DNA of 64,000 nucleotides from the NCBI RefSeq assembly GCF_048077055.1, contig NZ_CP182236.1, positions 2,418,001 to 2,482,000 of the forward strand, given 5' to 3'. Both the position numbers and the translations under genes were made by a program. Positions 1-10,826 of the stretch are shown here, piece after piece. This DNA comes from Egbenema bharatensis. Its GTDB lineage: Bacteria > Cyanobacteriota > Cyanobacteriia > Elainellales > Elainellaceae. Position 1 is the stretch's first letter. Each line of letters begins with the position of its first letter. The notes under the pieces are model-generated. The model saw only the letters and a list, made by a program, of their open reading frames with translations. It was not told the DNA's origin and made no database searches.

Positions 1-2269
<2,269 letters not shown>

Positions 2270-2278
2270 GGTGGTAAT

Positions 2279-2346
2279 GGGTAATCGGTAGTGGGTAGTG
2301 GGTAGTGGGCGATCAGTGAATCGATCGTCCATTACCCCTCTTTTTT
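2279..2346 (+). terminator. Possible terminator between convergent gltB-like gene and gmk
   Basis: An outer stem GGGTAAT/ATTACCC (about 2279-2285 with 2331-2337) encloses an inner stem gggcgatc/gatcgtcc (2307-2314 with 2323-2330, one wobble pair). A run of six T follows at 2341-2346. It lies just after the glutamate synthase stop, between two convergent genes. The loop region contains a degenerate gggtagt tandem. Confidence 0.45.
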
Positions 2347-2428
2347 GTCGGGTTCCTCAAAACAAAAGGGACGACCGCCCGATCGCCCCTGTCCATTTAT
2401 CTAGTTGGCTTGAAGGTCAAAGTAAAGC

Positions 2429-2992
2429 TCAAACTCCAACCGGAGCAAACAAAACGGTTTCAATGCGCTCCAGAGCCTTATCCAGGTCATCATTAATCAC
2501 CTGAATATCAAACTCATCTGCCGCATCAACCTCCGCCTGAGCCCGTTTTAGGCGACGAGTGATGGCTTCTTCTGAATCTTGCCCGCGACTGCGAAGGCGA
2601 TATTCCAGTTCCGGCATGGAGGGAGGCAGGATAAAAATGCGCAGAGCTTCTGGGAACGTGCGCCGAATTTGCCTTGCCCCTTCTAACTCAATTTCCAACA
2701 CTACCCATCGACCTCGCCGGATTTGTTCTTCCACCGGACGACGCGGAGTTCCATAACAATTGCCTGCAAACTCCGCCCATTCCAACAGTTCGTTGTTCAC
2801 CACCATGCGATCGAATTCGGCACGAGTCACAAAATAGTAATGCTTCCCATGAACTTCTCCAGGACGGGGGGTGCGAGTGGTCACAGAGGTGGAAAGATAG
2901 AGATCGGGATGGCGTTGTAGGAGCGATCGAAGAATCGTTCCCTTCCCTACGCCACTGGGGCCGGTGAGTACAATGAGATTGCCTGTTGCCAT
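2429..2992 (-). CDS. gmk: Guanylate kinase
   Basis: Phosphorylates GMP to GDP with ATP in purine nucleotide metabolism; cytosolic. The 187 residues are the usual length. The P-loop GPSGVGKGT is at residues 11-19, the GMP-binding segment (TTRTPRPGE, then HYYFVTRAEF) is at about 38-61, and the lid with R-x-x-R residues (ITRRLKRAQ) is at about 144-152. The start ATG gives the standard N-terminus MATGNLIVLTG; no clear Shine-Dalgarno site is visible. remA lies upstream on the same strand, about 380 bp away, a pairing known from many bacteria. Confidence 0.96.
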   Translation of the reverse strand: MATGNLIVLTGPSGVGKGTILRSLLQRHPDLYLSTSVTTRTPRPGEVHGKHYYFVTRAEFDRMVVNNELLEWAEFAGNCYGTPRRPVEEQIRRGRWVVLEIELEGARQIRRTFPEALRIFILPPSMPELEYRLRSRGQDSEEAITRRLKRAQAEVDAADEFDIQVINDDLDKALERIETVLFAPVGV

Positions 2993-3373
2993 GACTTTGG
3001 ATCGGTTGTGGGTTTACTCAGTTTTTCCTGACTGGGGCTGCGATCGATGAACGATCGCTCAATTGAATCGCTGCTCAGATGTGCCAGTAGTACGAATTGT
3101 GATTTAGTATACCTTGCCAAAGGGGAGAGAGTGCATGGATTGAGGGCAGATGCTGTGAGAAGGACGAAGTTAGGTGAATGAAGGCAAGCCCAGGAGAATG
3201 GCTTCTCAGTTTTGCCCATTGTGGCTAAATACATTCAGGATAGAAAGTAAGCGACTTGGACAAATCACAGCACGGCAAATTTGAACCTGCCCGCCAACCC
3301 TGAATGAGTAGCTTTGAACGGTCAACGCGAAAGAGTCAAATTTGATCACCCTGTACTACACCATCGCACTCTT
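2993..3373. other. Gene-free stretch between gmk and remA
   Basis: About 380 bp. An open frame of 95 codons exists on the minus strand (2947-3234) but overlaps the gmk start and looks like no known protein. The stretch presumably holds the gmk promoter (TTTAGTATACC near 3103 is AT-rich), but no site could be defined with confidence. Confidence 0.4.
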
Positions 3374-3634
3374 TTAGTCTCCATGCCCATCCTTAGTAAC
3401 AACGAATCGATTTGCAACCGTTTCAGGTTGAATTGCCGAAAGGACAACATGACCCGAATCAGTAATGATTACGGCTCTGGTACGCCGCCCATAGGTTGCA
3501 TCCACTAGCTGCCCACGCTCTCTTGCATCGCCAATGATCCGCTTAATCGGAGCGGACTCCGGGCTGACAATGGCAATGACTCGGTTGGCAGATACGATGT
3601 TGCCAAAACCGATATTAACCAGCTTTATATCCAT
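3374..3634 (-). CDS. remA: RemA-family (DUF370) DNA-binding regulatory protein
   Basis: Small regulator of the RemA/DUF370 family. In Bacillus RemA activates extracellular-matrix and osmoprotection genes and forms a ring that binds DNA; the role in cyanobacteria is less defined. The 86-residue protein begins MDIKLVNIGFGNIV and carries the strongly conserved block APIKRII and the stretch DATYGRRTRAVII, both family hallmarks. The ATG at 3634 matches the usual family N-terminus; another ATG lies one codon upstream (3637). It sits upstream of gmk on the same strand, as in many genomes. Confidence 0.9.
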   Translation of the reverse strand: MDIKLVNIGFGNIVSANRVIAIVSPESAPIKRIIGDARERGQLVDATYGRRTRAVIITDSGHVVLSAIQPETVANRFVVTKDGHGD

Positions 3635-3718
3635 CATGTGATCTAAATCACCCAGCCAGCGGGAGCCAATAACGTCTTATTTTCAATGTTATCGACAAAA
3701 ATTTTGACCAACAAGCCA

Positions 3719-5467
3719 ATGCAACCCGTAGACTTCACAACTTTCACAGCAGCTTGTTCAGAGTTGCGCTTAGACTGGATTCCGGCACGATTGGAACAGG
3801 TTTACCAACTCGATCGCCATTCCATTAGCCTCAGCCTGCGAACGTTGTCCCAGCGTGGTTGGTTAACGATCTCCTGGCATCCCCAGGCTGCCCGGTTTTG
3901 TTTGGGAGAGGCTCCCCCGCGCACCCCAGATACCTTTACCTTTAGCCAGCAACTCCGGCATCAGTTGGGGGGATTAGCCCTGGTGGCCATTCAGCCGATC
4001 GCTCCCTGGGAAAGGGTTGCTGATCTTCAATTTGCCCGTCGTCCTGGTGATCCGGTGCTGTGGCACTTGTATATCGAAATTATGGGCAAGTACAGCAATG
4101 CCATTTTGACGAATCAGAACAACCTGGTTGTCACTGCTGCCCATCAGGTGAGTCACCAACAGTCTAGCGTCCGTACTATTCAAACGGGGCAACCCTACGA
4201 CCTACCGCCCGCTTTAACGGATCCGAGTCCAACCCTGGAGGAAAGCCAGGAACGCTGGCAAGAGCGAGTTGGACTGGTGCCAGGAGCCTTAAAGCGTAAC
4301 CTGCTCAAAACCTATCGGGGGCTGAGTTCAGCTCTGGTTCTATCCATGATTCAGGTTGCTGGACTGGAGCCAGAGCAATCGACCGATCATTTGAAGGCAG
4401 AGGACTGGGCCAGATTGTTCGATCGCTGGCAGGAATGGCTGCGGGTTCTGGAAGCAGGCCAAGGATTTCAGCCCGGATGGTGGCCGGAGGGGGGCTATAC
4501 GGTAATGGGTTGGGGCGCAGTGAAACCCGAAGAGTCCGTTCAGCAATTACTCCACCGTTACTATAGCGATCGCCTGAATCAGCAAGTATTTGGGCAACTG
4601 CGCCATCAACTCAGTCAAAAGCTCACAAATCTACTCAAAAAGCTGTACGTCAAGGCTAATGATTTTCGCAGTCGATTAACTCAGTCGGATGATGCCGATC
4701 GCTACCGGGAACAGGCGGATTTGTTGATGGCCTATCTGCATGAATGGCAGCCAGGGATGAAGCAGATTGAACTGCCGGATTTTGCCACTACAAAACCCGT
4801 GACCATTCCCCTGAATCCCGAAAAAAATGCCGTGCAGAATGCCCAGGCCCTTTACAAACGGCATCAGAAGTTAAAACGATCGCGCACCGCCCTGGAGCCA
4901 TTGCTGGCCGATGTGCAGGCAGAAATTGATTATCTGGAGCAGGTAGAAGTGGCGATCGGGCAGTTGGATGATTACCGTAACGCCGATGACCTGACTGCCC
5001 TCACGGAAGTCCGGGATGAACTGATTCAGCAAGGCTATCTGGAAGATCCAGAGCAACGATACCGCAACCCGAATTCTGACCCCACCACTAATTTTCTCAA
5101 ATACCAGAGTCCCAGCGGCTTTGAAATTTGGATTGGTCGCAACAATCGCCAGAACGATCAGCTCACCTTTCGCCTCGCCACCGACTACGACCTCTGGTTC
5201 CACACCCAGGAAATTCCCGGTAGCCACGTCCTGTTGCGCCTCGATCCGGGAGCTGTTGCCGATGAAGCTGATTTGCAGTTTACCGCCGATCTGGCCGCCT
5301 ACTACAGCCGCGCCCGTCAGAGCGATCAGGCTCCAGTCGTTTACACCCAACCTAAGCTCGTCTACAAACCCAAGGGCGCAAAACCGGGCATGGCCATTTA
5401 TAAGCAGGAGCAGGTGATGTGGGGACAACCGCAACGGGGCAAAGACTATGTCGTTGGGGATCGGTAA
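3719..5467 (+). CDS. rqcH: NFACT/Rqc2 family ribosome-associated quality-control protein
   Basis: Member of the Rqc2/RqcH/FbpA (NFACT) family. Bacterial RqcH binds stalled 50S subunits carrying peptidyl-tRNA and recruits alanyl-tRNA to add C-terminal alanine tails. The order is NFACT-N (about residues 1-240), a helical/coiled-coil middle (about 290-440) and the NFACT-R (DUF814) domain near the C-terminus. That domain includes a segment of the form DLWFHTQEIPGSHV followed by a tail ending in KGKDYVVGDR. The first in-frame ATG is at 3686, but family members begin MQPVDFTTFTA, which corresponds to the ATG at 3719, used here. Length (582 residues) is normal. Confidence 0.92.
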   Translation: MQPVDFTTFTAACSELRLDWIPARLEQVYQLDRHSISLSLRTLSQRGWLTISWHPQAARFCLGEAPPRTPDTFTFSQQLRHQLGGLALVAIQPIAPWERVADLQFARRPGDPVLWHLYIEIMGKYSNAILTNQNNLVVTAAHQVSHQQSSVRTIQTGQPYDLPPALTDPSPTLEESQERWQERVGLVPGALKRNLLKTYRGLSSALVLSMIQVAGLEPEQSTDHLKAEDWARLFDRWQEWLRVLEAGQGFQPGWWPEGGYTVMGWGAVKPEESVQQLLHRYYSDRLNQQVFGQLRHQLSQKLTNLLKKLYVKANDFRSRLTQSDDADRYREQADLLMAYLHEWQPGMKQIELPDFATTKPVTIPLNPEKNAVQNAQALYKRHQKLKRSRTALEPLLADVQAEIDYLEQVEVAIGQLDDYRNADDLTALTEVRDELIQQGYLEDPEQRYRNPNSDPTTNFLKYQSPSGFEIWIGRNNRQNDQLTFRLATDYDLWFHTQEIPGSHVLLRLDPGAVADEADLQFTADLAAYYSRARQSDQAPVVYTQPKLVYKPKGAKPGMAIYKQEQVMWGQPQRGKDYVVGDR

Positions 5468-5485
5468 CTGGTACTCAGCACGCTC

Positions 5486-5551
5486 ACATTTTCCTCCCCT
5501 CCCCACTCCCCTCCCCACTCCCCACTCCCCACTCCCTACTCCCCATTCCCC
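5486..5551 (+). repeat. Heptamer tandem repeat (CCCCACT type)
   Basis: Short tandem heptamers of the type CCCCACT/CCCTACT/CCCCATT between rqcH and rsmB. This matches the short tandemly repeated repetitive (STRR) sequences described in filamentous cyanobacteria. The tract runs right up to the rsmB start codon, so rsmB has no recognisable Shine-Dalgarno site. Confidence 0.75.
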
Positions 5552-6985
5552 ATGCCCGCACCGACCAACCCTCGCCAACTTGCCCTCAACGCCCTCCGCG
5601 CGATTCAACGGGGAGCCTATGCTGATGTTGCCCTCGATCGCGTCTTGCGGCAAACGTCCCTGGAAGCGATCGACAGTCTTCGACCGGAAGGCAATCGGCG
5701 GTTGGTAACGGAGTTGGTCTATGGCAGTGTGCGACGGCAGCGGACGCTGGATGCTTTGATCGATCGGCTTGCTAAGAAAAAATCCCATCAACAGCCGCCG
5801 GATCTACGGTTAATCCTGCATTTGGGACTGTATCAGCTCCGTTATTTAAATCACATCCCCGCTTCGGCTGCGGTGGATACAACGGTGGAACTGACCAAGC
5901 AGAATGGGTTCAAGGGATTAGCAGGCTTTGTGAATGGTGTCTTGCGAAACTATGGGCGGCAGATTGCTTCCAGGGAATCTCCCCTCCAGTGGGATACAAC
6001 CAGTCGCATCACTCAATTGGCGATCGAACAGAGCTATCCCGATTGGATGGTTGAGCTGTGGGTGGAGCAGTTTGGTTGGGAGGATGCCGAGCAGTTGTGT
6101 ATGTGGCTGAATCAACCGCCTCAGATTGATTTGCGGATCAATCCACTGAAAACCTCGATCGCGCAGGTGGAACAGGCGATGCAGGCGGCAGGGGTGGAGG
6201 TCAAGCGGATTGCAGGTTTGCCGCAGGCATTACGATTAGAGAAAGGGGTTGGGGCGATCGATCGACTGCCAGGATTTACTGAGGGTTGGTGGACAGTGCA
6301 GGACAGCAGTGCCCAGTTGGTCAGCCATTTGCTCAATCCGCAACCCGGCGAGGTGGTGATTGATGCTTGTGCCGCTCCGGGCGGTAAAACGACCCATCTG
6401 GCCGAGTTAATGCAGGATCAGGGAACGGTGTGGGGCTGCGATCGCTATCCCTCTCGATTAAAAAAGCTGACCGCAAATGCAGAACGGCTCCAGTTGAATT
6501 CAATCCAAATCTGCACCGGAGATAGTCGAGATCTACCGCAGTTCAGAAACACTGCCGATCGCGTTCTGGTGGATGCCCCCTGCTCTGGCTTAGGCACGCT
6601 TCATCGCCATGCTGATGCCCGTTGGCGACAAACCCCTGAAACGGTGCAGGAACTCGCCCAACTGCAAACCGAGCTATTGAACCAAGCTGCGACCTGGGTT
6701 AAACCTGATGGTGTAATGGTCTATGCCACCTGTACCCTTCATCCCGCCGAAAATGAGGCCGTCGTCGATCGATTTTTGACTGACCATTCTGACTGGCAGA
6801 TCAAACCGATTCCCTCTGACCATCCTGCCGCTCAGTTTATTGGTTCTCCTGTTATTGGTTCGCCTGCGGACGACTCGCCCCCGACGCGCAACTGGATCAA
6901 GGTGTTGCCCCATCAGCAGGATATGGATGGCTTTTTTATGGTTTTATTGGAGAAGCGGGCAGATGAATTTCGTAAGCGTTTGTAG
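5552..6985 (+). CDS. rsmB: 16S rRNA (cytosine-967 C5)-methyltransferase RsmB/Sun
   Basis: Methylates C5 of cytosine 967 (E. coli numbering) in 16S rRNA using SAM. A NusB-like RNA-binding domain fills about residues 1-140, and the Rossmann methyltransferase domain the rest. The SAM motif DACAAPGGKTTHLAE is at about residue 271. The two cysteines of the m5C mechanism are in DAPCSGLG (about 343) and ATCTLHPAEN (about 392). Length (477) is slightly longer than the E. coli enzyme. The start ATG follows directly on a heptamer repeat, but the N-terminus PRQLALNALRAI is standard. Confidence 0.95.
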   Translation: MPAPTNPRQLALNALRAIQRGAYADVALDRVLRQTSLEAIDSLRPEGNRRLVTELVYGSVRRQRTLDALIDRLAKKKSHQQPPDLRLILHLGLYQLRYLNHIPASAAVDTTVELTKQNGFKGLAGFVNGVLRNYGRQIASRESPLQWDTTSRITQLAIEQSYPDWMVELWVEQFGWEDAEQLCMWLNQPPQIDLRINPLKTSIAQVEQAMQAAGVEVKRIAGLPQALRLEKGVGAIDRLPGFTEGWWTVQDSSAQLVSHLLNPQPGEVVIDACAAPGGKTTHLAELMQDQGTVWGCDRYPSRLKKLTANAERLQLNSIQICTGDSRDLPQFRNTADRVLVDAPCSGLGTLHRHADARWRQTPETVQELAQLQTELLNQAATWVKPDGVMVYATCTLHPAENEAVVDRFLTDHSDWQIKPIPSDHPAAQFIGSPVIGSPADDSPPTRNWIKVLPHQQDMDGFFMVLLEKRADEFRKRL

Positions 6986-6998
6986 CTAGGGTCAGAGC

Positions 6999-7727
6999 TT
7001 GTCTATTAAACAACACAAAACAGCCATACTCCGATCGCTAATGCAGCAGGCGGAAATTCCCAGTTTTCGGGCCTTGAGTCGATCGGCGGAAGTTTCCGAA
7101 TGGCAGGTGGAACAATTACGACGGGGTAAAGCAGCTCAGATGCGAGTGGAAGCGTTGGCGCGATTGAGTCAAGCTTTGCAGATCTCCCTTGCAGAATTAA
7201 TTCAGACTTTCGCAGAACTCCCCCCCGAAACCGTCGTTTCCTCCAGTCCGGCAGTCACCGTTTCCGACACGCCATCCAACGCAGAATCTAGCTCAGAATC
7301 CAACTTAGAAACCAACTCAGAATCTATCTCAGAATCTAACTCAGACGCACTGCGGCAAGAGTACGATCGCCTTCAGGCTCAACTCGAACGACAGGCAGAG
7401 GAACTCCAGCGATCGTTTCAGCAAACTACCCTGCAAATTTTAGAATCCTGGCTGATTCAGTTTCCCAGTCTGGTTTATGCAGCGCAACAGAATCCCCAGT
7501 TTCCGGCGAAAAACTTTCTGATCTTTATGCGCCCGATCGAACAACTGATGCAGGCGTGGGGGATTGAATCGATCGCAGCCGTAGGAGCGGAAGTTCCCTA
7601 CGACCCTCAACTGCATCAACTCATGGCTGGTCATGTCCAGGCAGGCGATCGGGTGCGGGTGCGGTTTACAGGATATCGGCAGGGTGAAACGTTGCTGTAT
7701 CGGGCCAGGGTAAGTCCAGTCCAGTAG
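6999..7727 (+). CDS. HTH domain fused to a GrpE-like domain
   Basis: The 242-residue protein has an XRE-like helix-turn-helix region at the N-terminus (about 8-65: SFRALSRSAEVSEWQVEQLRRG). A low-complexity Ser/Asn/Glu linker with SES-x-S repeats follows (about 80-120), then a coiled coil (about 122-150) and a C-terminal part like the head of the nucleotide exchange factor GrpE (about 175-240: GIESIAAVGAEVPYDPQLH, ending RVRFTGYRQGETLLYRARV). This layout is found in cyanobacteria and differs from canonical GrpE. It may assist an Hsp70 or bind DNA; neither is shown. The start is TTG, 14 bp after the rsmB stop with AGGG upstream, so it is probably co-transcribed with rsmB. Confidence 0.75.
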   Translation: MSIKQHKTAILRSLMQQAEIPSFRALSRSAEVSEWQVEQLRRGKAAQMRVEALARLSQALQISLAELIQTFAELPPETVVSSSPAVTVSDTPSNAESSSESNLETNSESISESNSDALRQEYDRLQAQLERQAEELQRSFQQTTLQILESWLIQFPSLVYAAQQNPQFPAKNFLIFMRPIEQLMQAWGIESIAAVGAEVPYDPQLHQLMAGHVQAGDRVRVRFTGYRQGETLLYRARVSPVQ

Positions 7728-7741
7728 AAGCGGGTGGGAAG

Positions 7742-7850
7742 TTAGGAATGCGAACTGAATAATCTGGAATTCTTGTGGGATGGGAATCTTGCCCGCCCAG
7801 TCAGCAATGTAAAACGCTTTACAGGTTGTTTAATCCATGATCCTTGGCAA
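7742..7850 (+). repeat. Dispersed repeat family R1, left inverted copy
   Basis: About 110 bp, closely similar to 13806-13914 in the same orientation and to 8221-8362 in inverted orientation. The core is ttgtgggRtgggaatcttg followed by cccgcccagtcagca, then a segment with the palindrome taaaacgcttta. Other core copies lie at 26373-26510 and 62445-62525. Confidence 0.8.
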
Positions 7851-8220
7851 CCGTAGAGCGGACATCCTGCCCACGCAGACTGGCAACCTGCACTACGAAA
7901 GGTGGGTATATTGCTGCCGGGGTCTAACTCGTTCATACTTTGGTATCTTGAATCGGAATAATCGATCAATTGGCTGACTCAGAATAAGGGATTTTATAAG
8001 ATTCAAAATGCGAATCATTCTGAGAATGAACTATTAAATAATTAGATTACTGATTAGATTACTGATGTGAATTATTCTTTATCTTGACTCGGATGATTTG
8101 AGTTGATCGAGCATTACCCAGAACGACACCAATTCTCCAAAGTAAAAGTAGGGTGGGCACCGCCCACCAGCCCTCATTCAGTGCCACTCAACGATCAATA
8201 GAACCTTCAATAGAACGTTA
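7851..8220. other. Gene-free segment between inverted R1 copies
   Basis: About 370 bp with no credible coding frame, AT-rich in the middle (7975-8090, with repeats of attagattactgat). A short palindrome gggtgggcaccgcccacc lies near 8152. Bounded by the inverted R1 copies 7742-7850 and 8221-8362. Confidence 0.6.
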
Positions 8221-8362
8221 CATCCTTAGGATAATGGACCAAACAACTTGGGCAACATTTTACCTCGCTGACTGGGCGGGCAAGACTTCGGCTTGAGCTC
8301 AGTCGAAACGCTGCCCACCCCACAAGAATTCCAGATTATTCAGTTCGCATTTCTTAGGGAGA
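8221..8362 (-). repeat. Dispersed repeat family R1, right inverted copy
   Basis: Reverse-oriented copy of 7742-7850: gctgactgggcgggcaagac (from 8267) and ccaccccacaagaattccag (from 8315) followed by attattcagttcgcattt. It carries about 30 extra bases in the middle (cttcggcttgagctcagtcg). It precedes the true start of the YihY-family gene and supplies a spurious N-terminal extension to that reading frame. Confidence 0.8.
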
Positions 8363-8481
8363 TTATCTACAACACTAGCAATATTCCTTCCACAGAGAGA
8401 CGCACGAACCCCAGAGAGTTTGATACCTTCAGGCAAGCTCCTGGTTATCCCACGTCATTAAGTCACCCCGAATTTGCAGCC

Positions 8482-9654
8482 ATGAAAGTCTCCGCATTTT
8501 TCCCATTACTGAAAGAAACTTTCTCCGAGTGGATGGAAGATAAAGTTCCCCGCTTGGCCGCAGCTTTATCCTACTTCACCGTCTTTTCCCTCGCGCCATT
8601 GCTTGTCATTGCCATTTCGGTTGCGGCAATTTTTTTTGGAGAAGATGCTGCCAGGGGGCAAATTGTTGGACAGATTCAGGGCTTGGTGGGACAGGAGGGG
8701 GCTGCCGCCATTGAAACGATGATCACCAATGCCGATCAAGTTGAAGGCGGTGTGTTTGCTACTGTGTTGGGAATCGTTACGCTACTGATTGGTGCATCGG
8801 GTGTTTTTGGTCAGTTACAGGATGCCCTGAATACCATTTGGGAGGTTGCCCCCAGACCCGGACGCGGCATTGCCTACTTCATTCGATCGCGCTTTCTCTC
8901 CTTTGGGATGGTGCTGGTCATTGCATTTCTACTGCTGGTGTCGTTGGTGATTAGTGCAGTAGTCGCGGGCATCGGAACTTACATGACTGACGTAGCGCCT
9001 GGATTATCTGCGCTCTGGGAACTGGCCAACTTTGCCATTTCCTTTGGTGTCATTACCCTGCTGTTTGCCTTGATATACCGGGTGTTACCTGATGTAGAAA
9101 TTGCCTGGGGAGATGTTTGGATCGGCGCAGCAGTGACGGCCTTTCTGTTTACAGTCGGTCGCACATTAATCGGCATCTACCTGGGCAGTGCAGCGGTTGG
9201 TTCAGCCTATGGGGCAGCTGGATCACTGGTGGTGATTTTGGTTTGGGTTTTCTATTCCGCACAAATTTTGCTGTTTGGGGCTGAGTTTACCCAGGTTTAT
9301 GCTCGTCGGTACGGTTCTCGGATTCGTCCCGCGCCGATCGCAGTGGATCTGAGCGATGAGGGACGGGTGCAACAGGGAATTCCCCGCAACGAGTATGTCA
9401 AGGAAGTGGCTGAATCGGAGGCAGGACAGGCACCTGAACCAGATCAAGGGTCTAGCCGTCGTCGGGATGCTGCTCCCCCACCGCAGAATAGGGCTAACCG
9501 TCGTCGGGATCCGATCGAACCTGCGTCCCCCAGAACAGGGCAACGTCCCGCTTCCTCTCCAAATCTGGGGGCAGTGATCCTGGGATCGATGGTTGTCATT
9601 GTTGAAACCGTTCGCGGCAGGAGTCGCAAAAGCAATCGTCGTCGCGATCGTTAG
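8482..9654 (+). CDS. YihY/BrkB family inner-membrane protein
   Basis: Polytopic membrane protein of the YihY/virulence factor BrkB family (once called RNase BN, a role now assigned elsewhere); transport or efflux roles are proposed but not settled. The hallmark segment RLAAALSYFTVFSLAPLLV is present near the N-terminus, with about six hydrophobic segments in total. The last ~100 residues are a hydrophilic tail rich in Arg, Pro and Asn. The open frame begins at 8293, but its first 63 codons fall in dispersed repeat R1. The ATG at 8482 (MKVSAFFPLLKETFSEW) gives the family N-terminus and is chosen. Confidence 0.88.
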   Translation: MKVSAFFPLLKETFSEWMEDKVPRLAAALSYFTVFSLAPLLVIAISVAAIFFGEDAARGQIVGQIQGLVGQEGAAAIETMITNADQVEGGVFATVLGIVTLLIGASGVFGQLQDALNTIWEVAPRPGRGIAYFIRSRFLSFGMVLVIAFLLLVSLVISAVVAGIGTYMTDVAPGLSALWELANFAISFGVITLLFALIYRVLPDVEIAWGDVWIGAAVTAFLFTVGRTLIGIYLGSAAVGSAYGAAGSLVVILVWVFYSAQILLFGAEFTQVYARRYGSRIRPAPIAVDLSDEGRVQQGIPRNEYVKEVAESEAGQAPEPDQGSSRRRDAAPPPQNRANRRRDPIEPASPRTGQRPASSPNLGAVILGSMVVIVETVRGRSRKSNRRRDR

Positions 9655-9667
9655 CAGTGGCATTGGG

Positions 9668-10705
9668 TCAGACAATGGCACGGGTGAGCATGCGCTCAAT
9701 GTTTTCCCTCAGCAAATGGCAATCCACGATTAAATTTGCCGTATGGGTATCCTCATTAAAATTCTCTGAACTGCAAAGCTGATAAAAATATTTCAAATAC
9801 AGAGCGGAGGACAAAGCAAAGTAACAATTGCGGCGGGCAGCCCTGGTTCGACGCAGTTCAAGGACGCTACTACCAGGTTTCATAAATAGCATATTGGTTA
9901 GACCAGCGCCATGATTTGAAACCAAGTATTGGGCATTTAAAGCAATCTTGACCTGCTGCTCAAAAGAATAATCTTCAAAGTAAATGGTTTTGAAGCCGTA
10001 TTCTTCCAGAACGGCTATACATTCTGCTTCGTTAGCAATTTTCCTTTTTTTCGCTCTACCTCGACTAACATAAACCTTGCTGTAACTAAGATCACTGCAT
10101 TCGTGCTGATAAAAGCTAGTATAAAGGCTTCTCAAGCCTCTGATAATGCTTTCGTTATAGTTTCCAGTGGGTGCTGTATGGGTAGGAATTTTAAAGTCTT
10201 TGCAATGAAAAGTTTCATGGACAAATTCGATCGCTTGAATTGAGAAAGGTTTTAGAGAAGACGTTATGAATTCCTGCTTTTGATATGTACCGGGTAGTAA
10301 TAAAGTTGCATTTTCCAGTTTTTCCTGAATCATAAACAATCTAGGTAGGGCATCAGTCAACCAATGAAAATAGCCCTGGCTCCAGGTATCTGTTACCCAA
10401 AAGACTTCACGATCGATCGATCGATGACTGGATAAGAAATTTTTAAACCACAGCTTCAACTTACCTCTGATTCCTTTCCAGGAATCCATAAATCGTGGAG
10501 ATGGAAATGACTGTGGTAAGATTTCGCTGCCACACACCAGTAAGCCATCTGGATTAACGGTAATATCTTTTAGGTAAAGTAATGTAGTTGCAGGAATGAT
10601 CCTTTTTAGTTCATGGTCAAATAATTCTAAATCTTGCGGATTTAGATTAATCGGCAGATTCCGAATCGAAGTACTGGTTGGGTACAGTATTTCCTGGTTC
10701 AACAT
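9668..10705 (-). CDS. Glycosyltransferase family 61 (DUF563) protein
   Basis: Predicted glycosyltransferase of family GT61 (345 residues). The family signature is near the C-terminus: SNHGAGLTNMLFMKPGSSVLEL (about residues 264-285). Upstream segments typical of the family are WSQGYFHWLTDALPRLF (about 110-126) and VYVSRGRAKKRK (about 213-224). Acceptor and donor are unknown; such proteins often act in exopolysaccharide or glycoprotein assembly. The methyltransferase gene at 10827-11804 is upstream on the same strand, about 120 bp away. Codon use is more AT-rich than in neighbours, which hints at separate acquisition of this pair. Confidence 0.85.
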   Translation of the reverse strand: MLNQEILYPTSTSIRNLPINLNPQDLELFDHELKRIIPATTLLYLKDITVNPDGLLVCGSEILPQSFPSPRFMDSWKGIRGKLKLWFKNFLSSHRSIDREVFWVTDTWSQGYFHWLTDALPRLFMIQEKLENATLLLPGTYQKQEFITSSLKPFSIQAIEFVHETFHCKDFKIPTHTAPTGNYNESIIRGLRSLYTSFYQHECSDLSYSKVYVSRGRAKKRKIANEAECIAVLEEYGFKTIYFEDYSFEQQVKIALNAQYLVSNHGAGLTNMLFMKPGSSVLELRRTRAARRNCYFALSSALYLKYFYQLCSSENFNEDTHTANLIVDCHLLRENIERMLTRAIV

Positions 10706-10826
10706 GACTGATCCTCCTGTTTTTTCAATCTTCAGTCCATGTTGAAATAATCCGGATTCTAACTCACCTTATCTCTACTGGGCTACTGTGCGATCGACAA
10801 TCAGGGGGACACTGTTGATGCGAGAC

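Noticed and set aside
2947..3234. 95-codon frame upstream of gmk on the minus strand
   Set aside because: Overlaps the gmk start, has unusual Cys/Ser composition and no recognisable similarity.
5486..5551. CRISPR-like array in the CCCCACT tract
   Set aside because: Unit is seven bases without spacers; typical STRR heptamers. No CRISPR array found anywhere in the window.
8293..8481. 63-residue N-terminal extension of the YihY protein
   Set aside because: The codons lie in a dispersed repeat (inverted copy of 7742-7850); family N-terminus begins at the ATG 8482.
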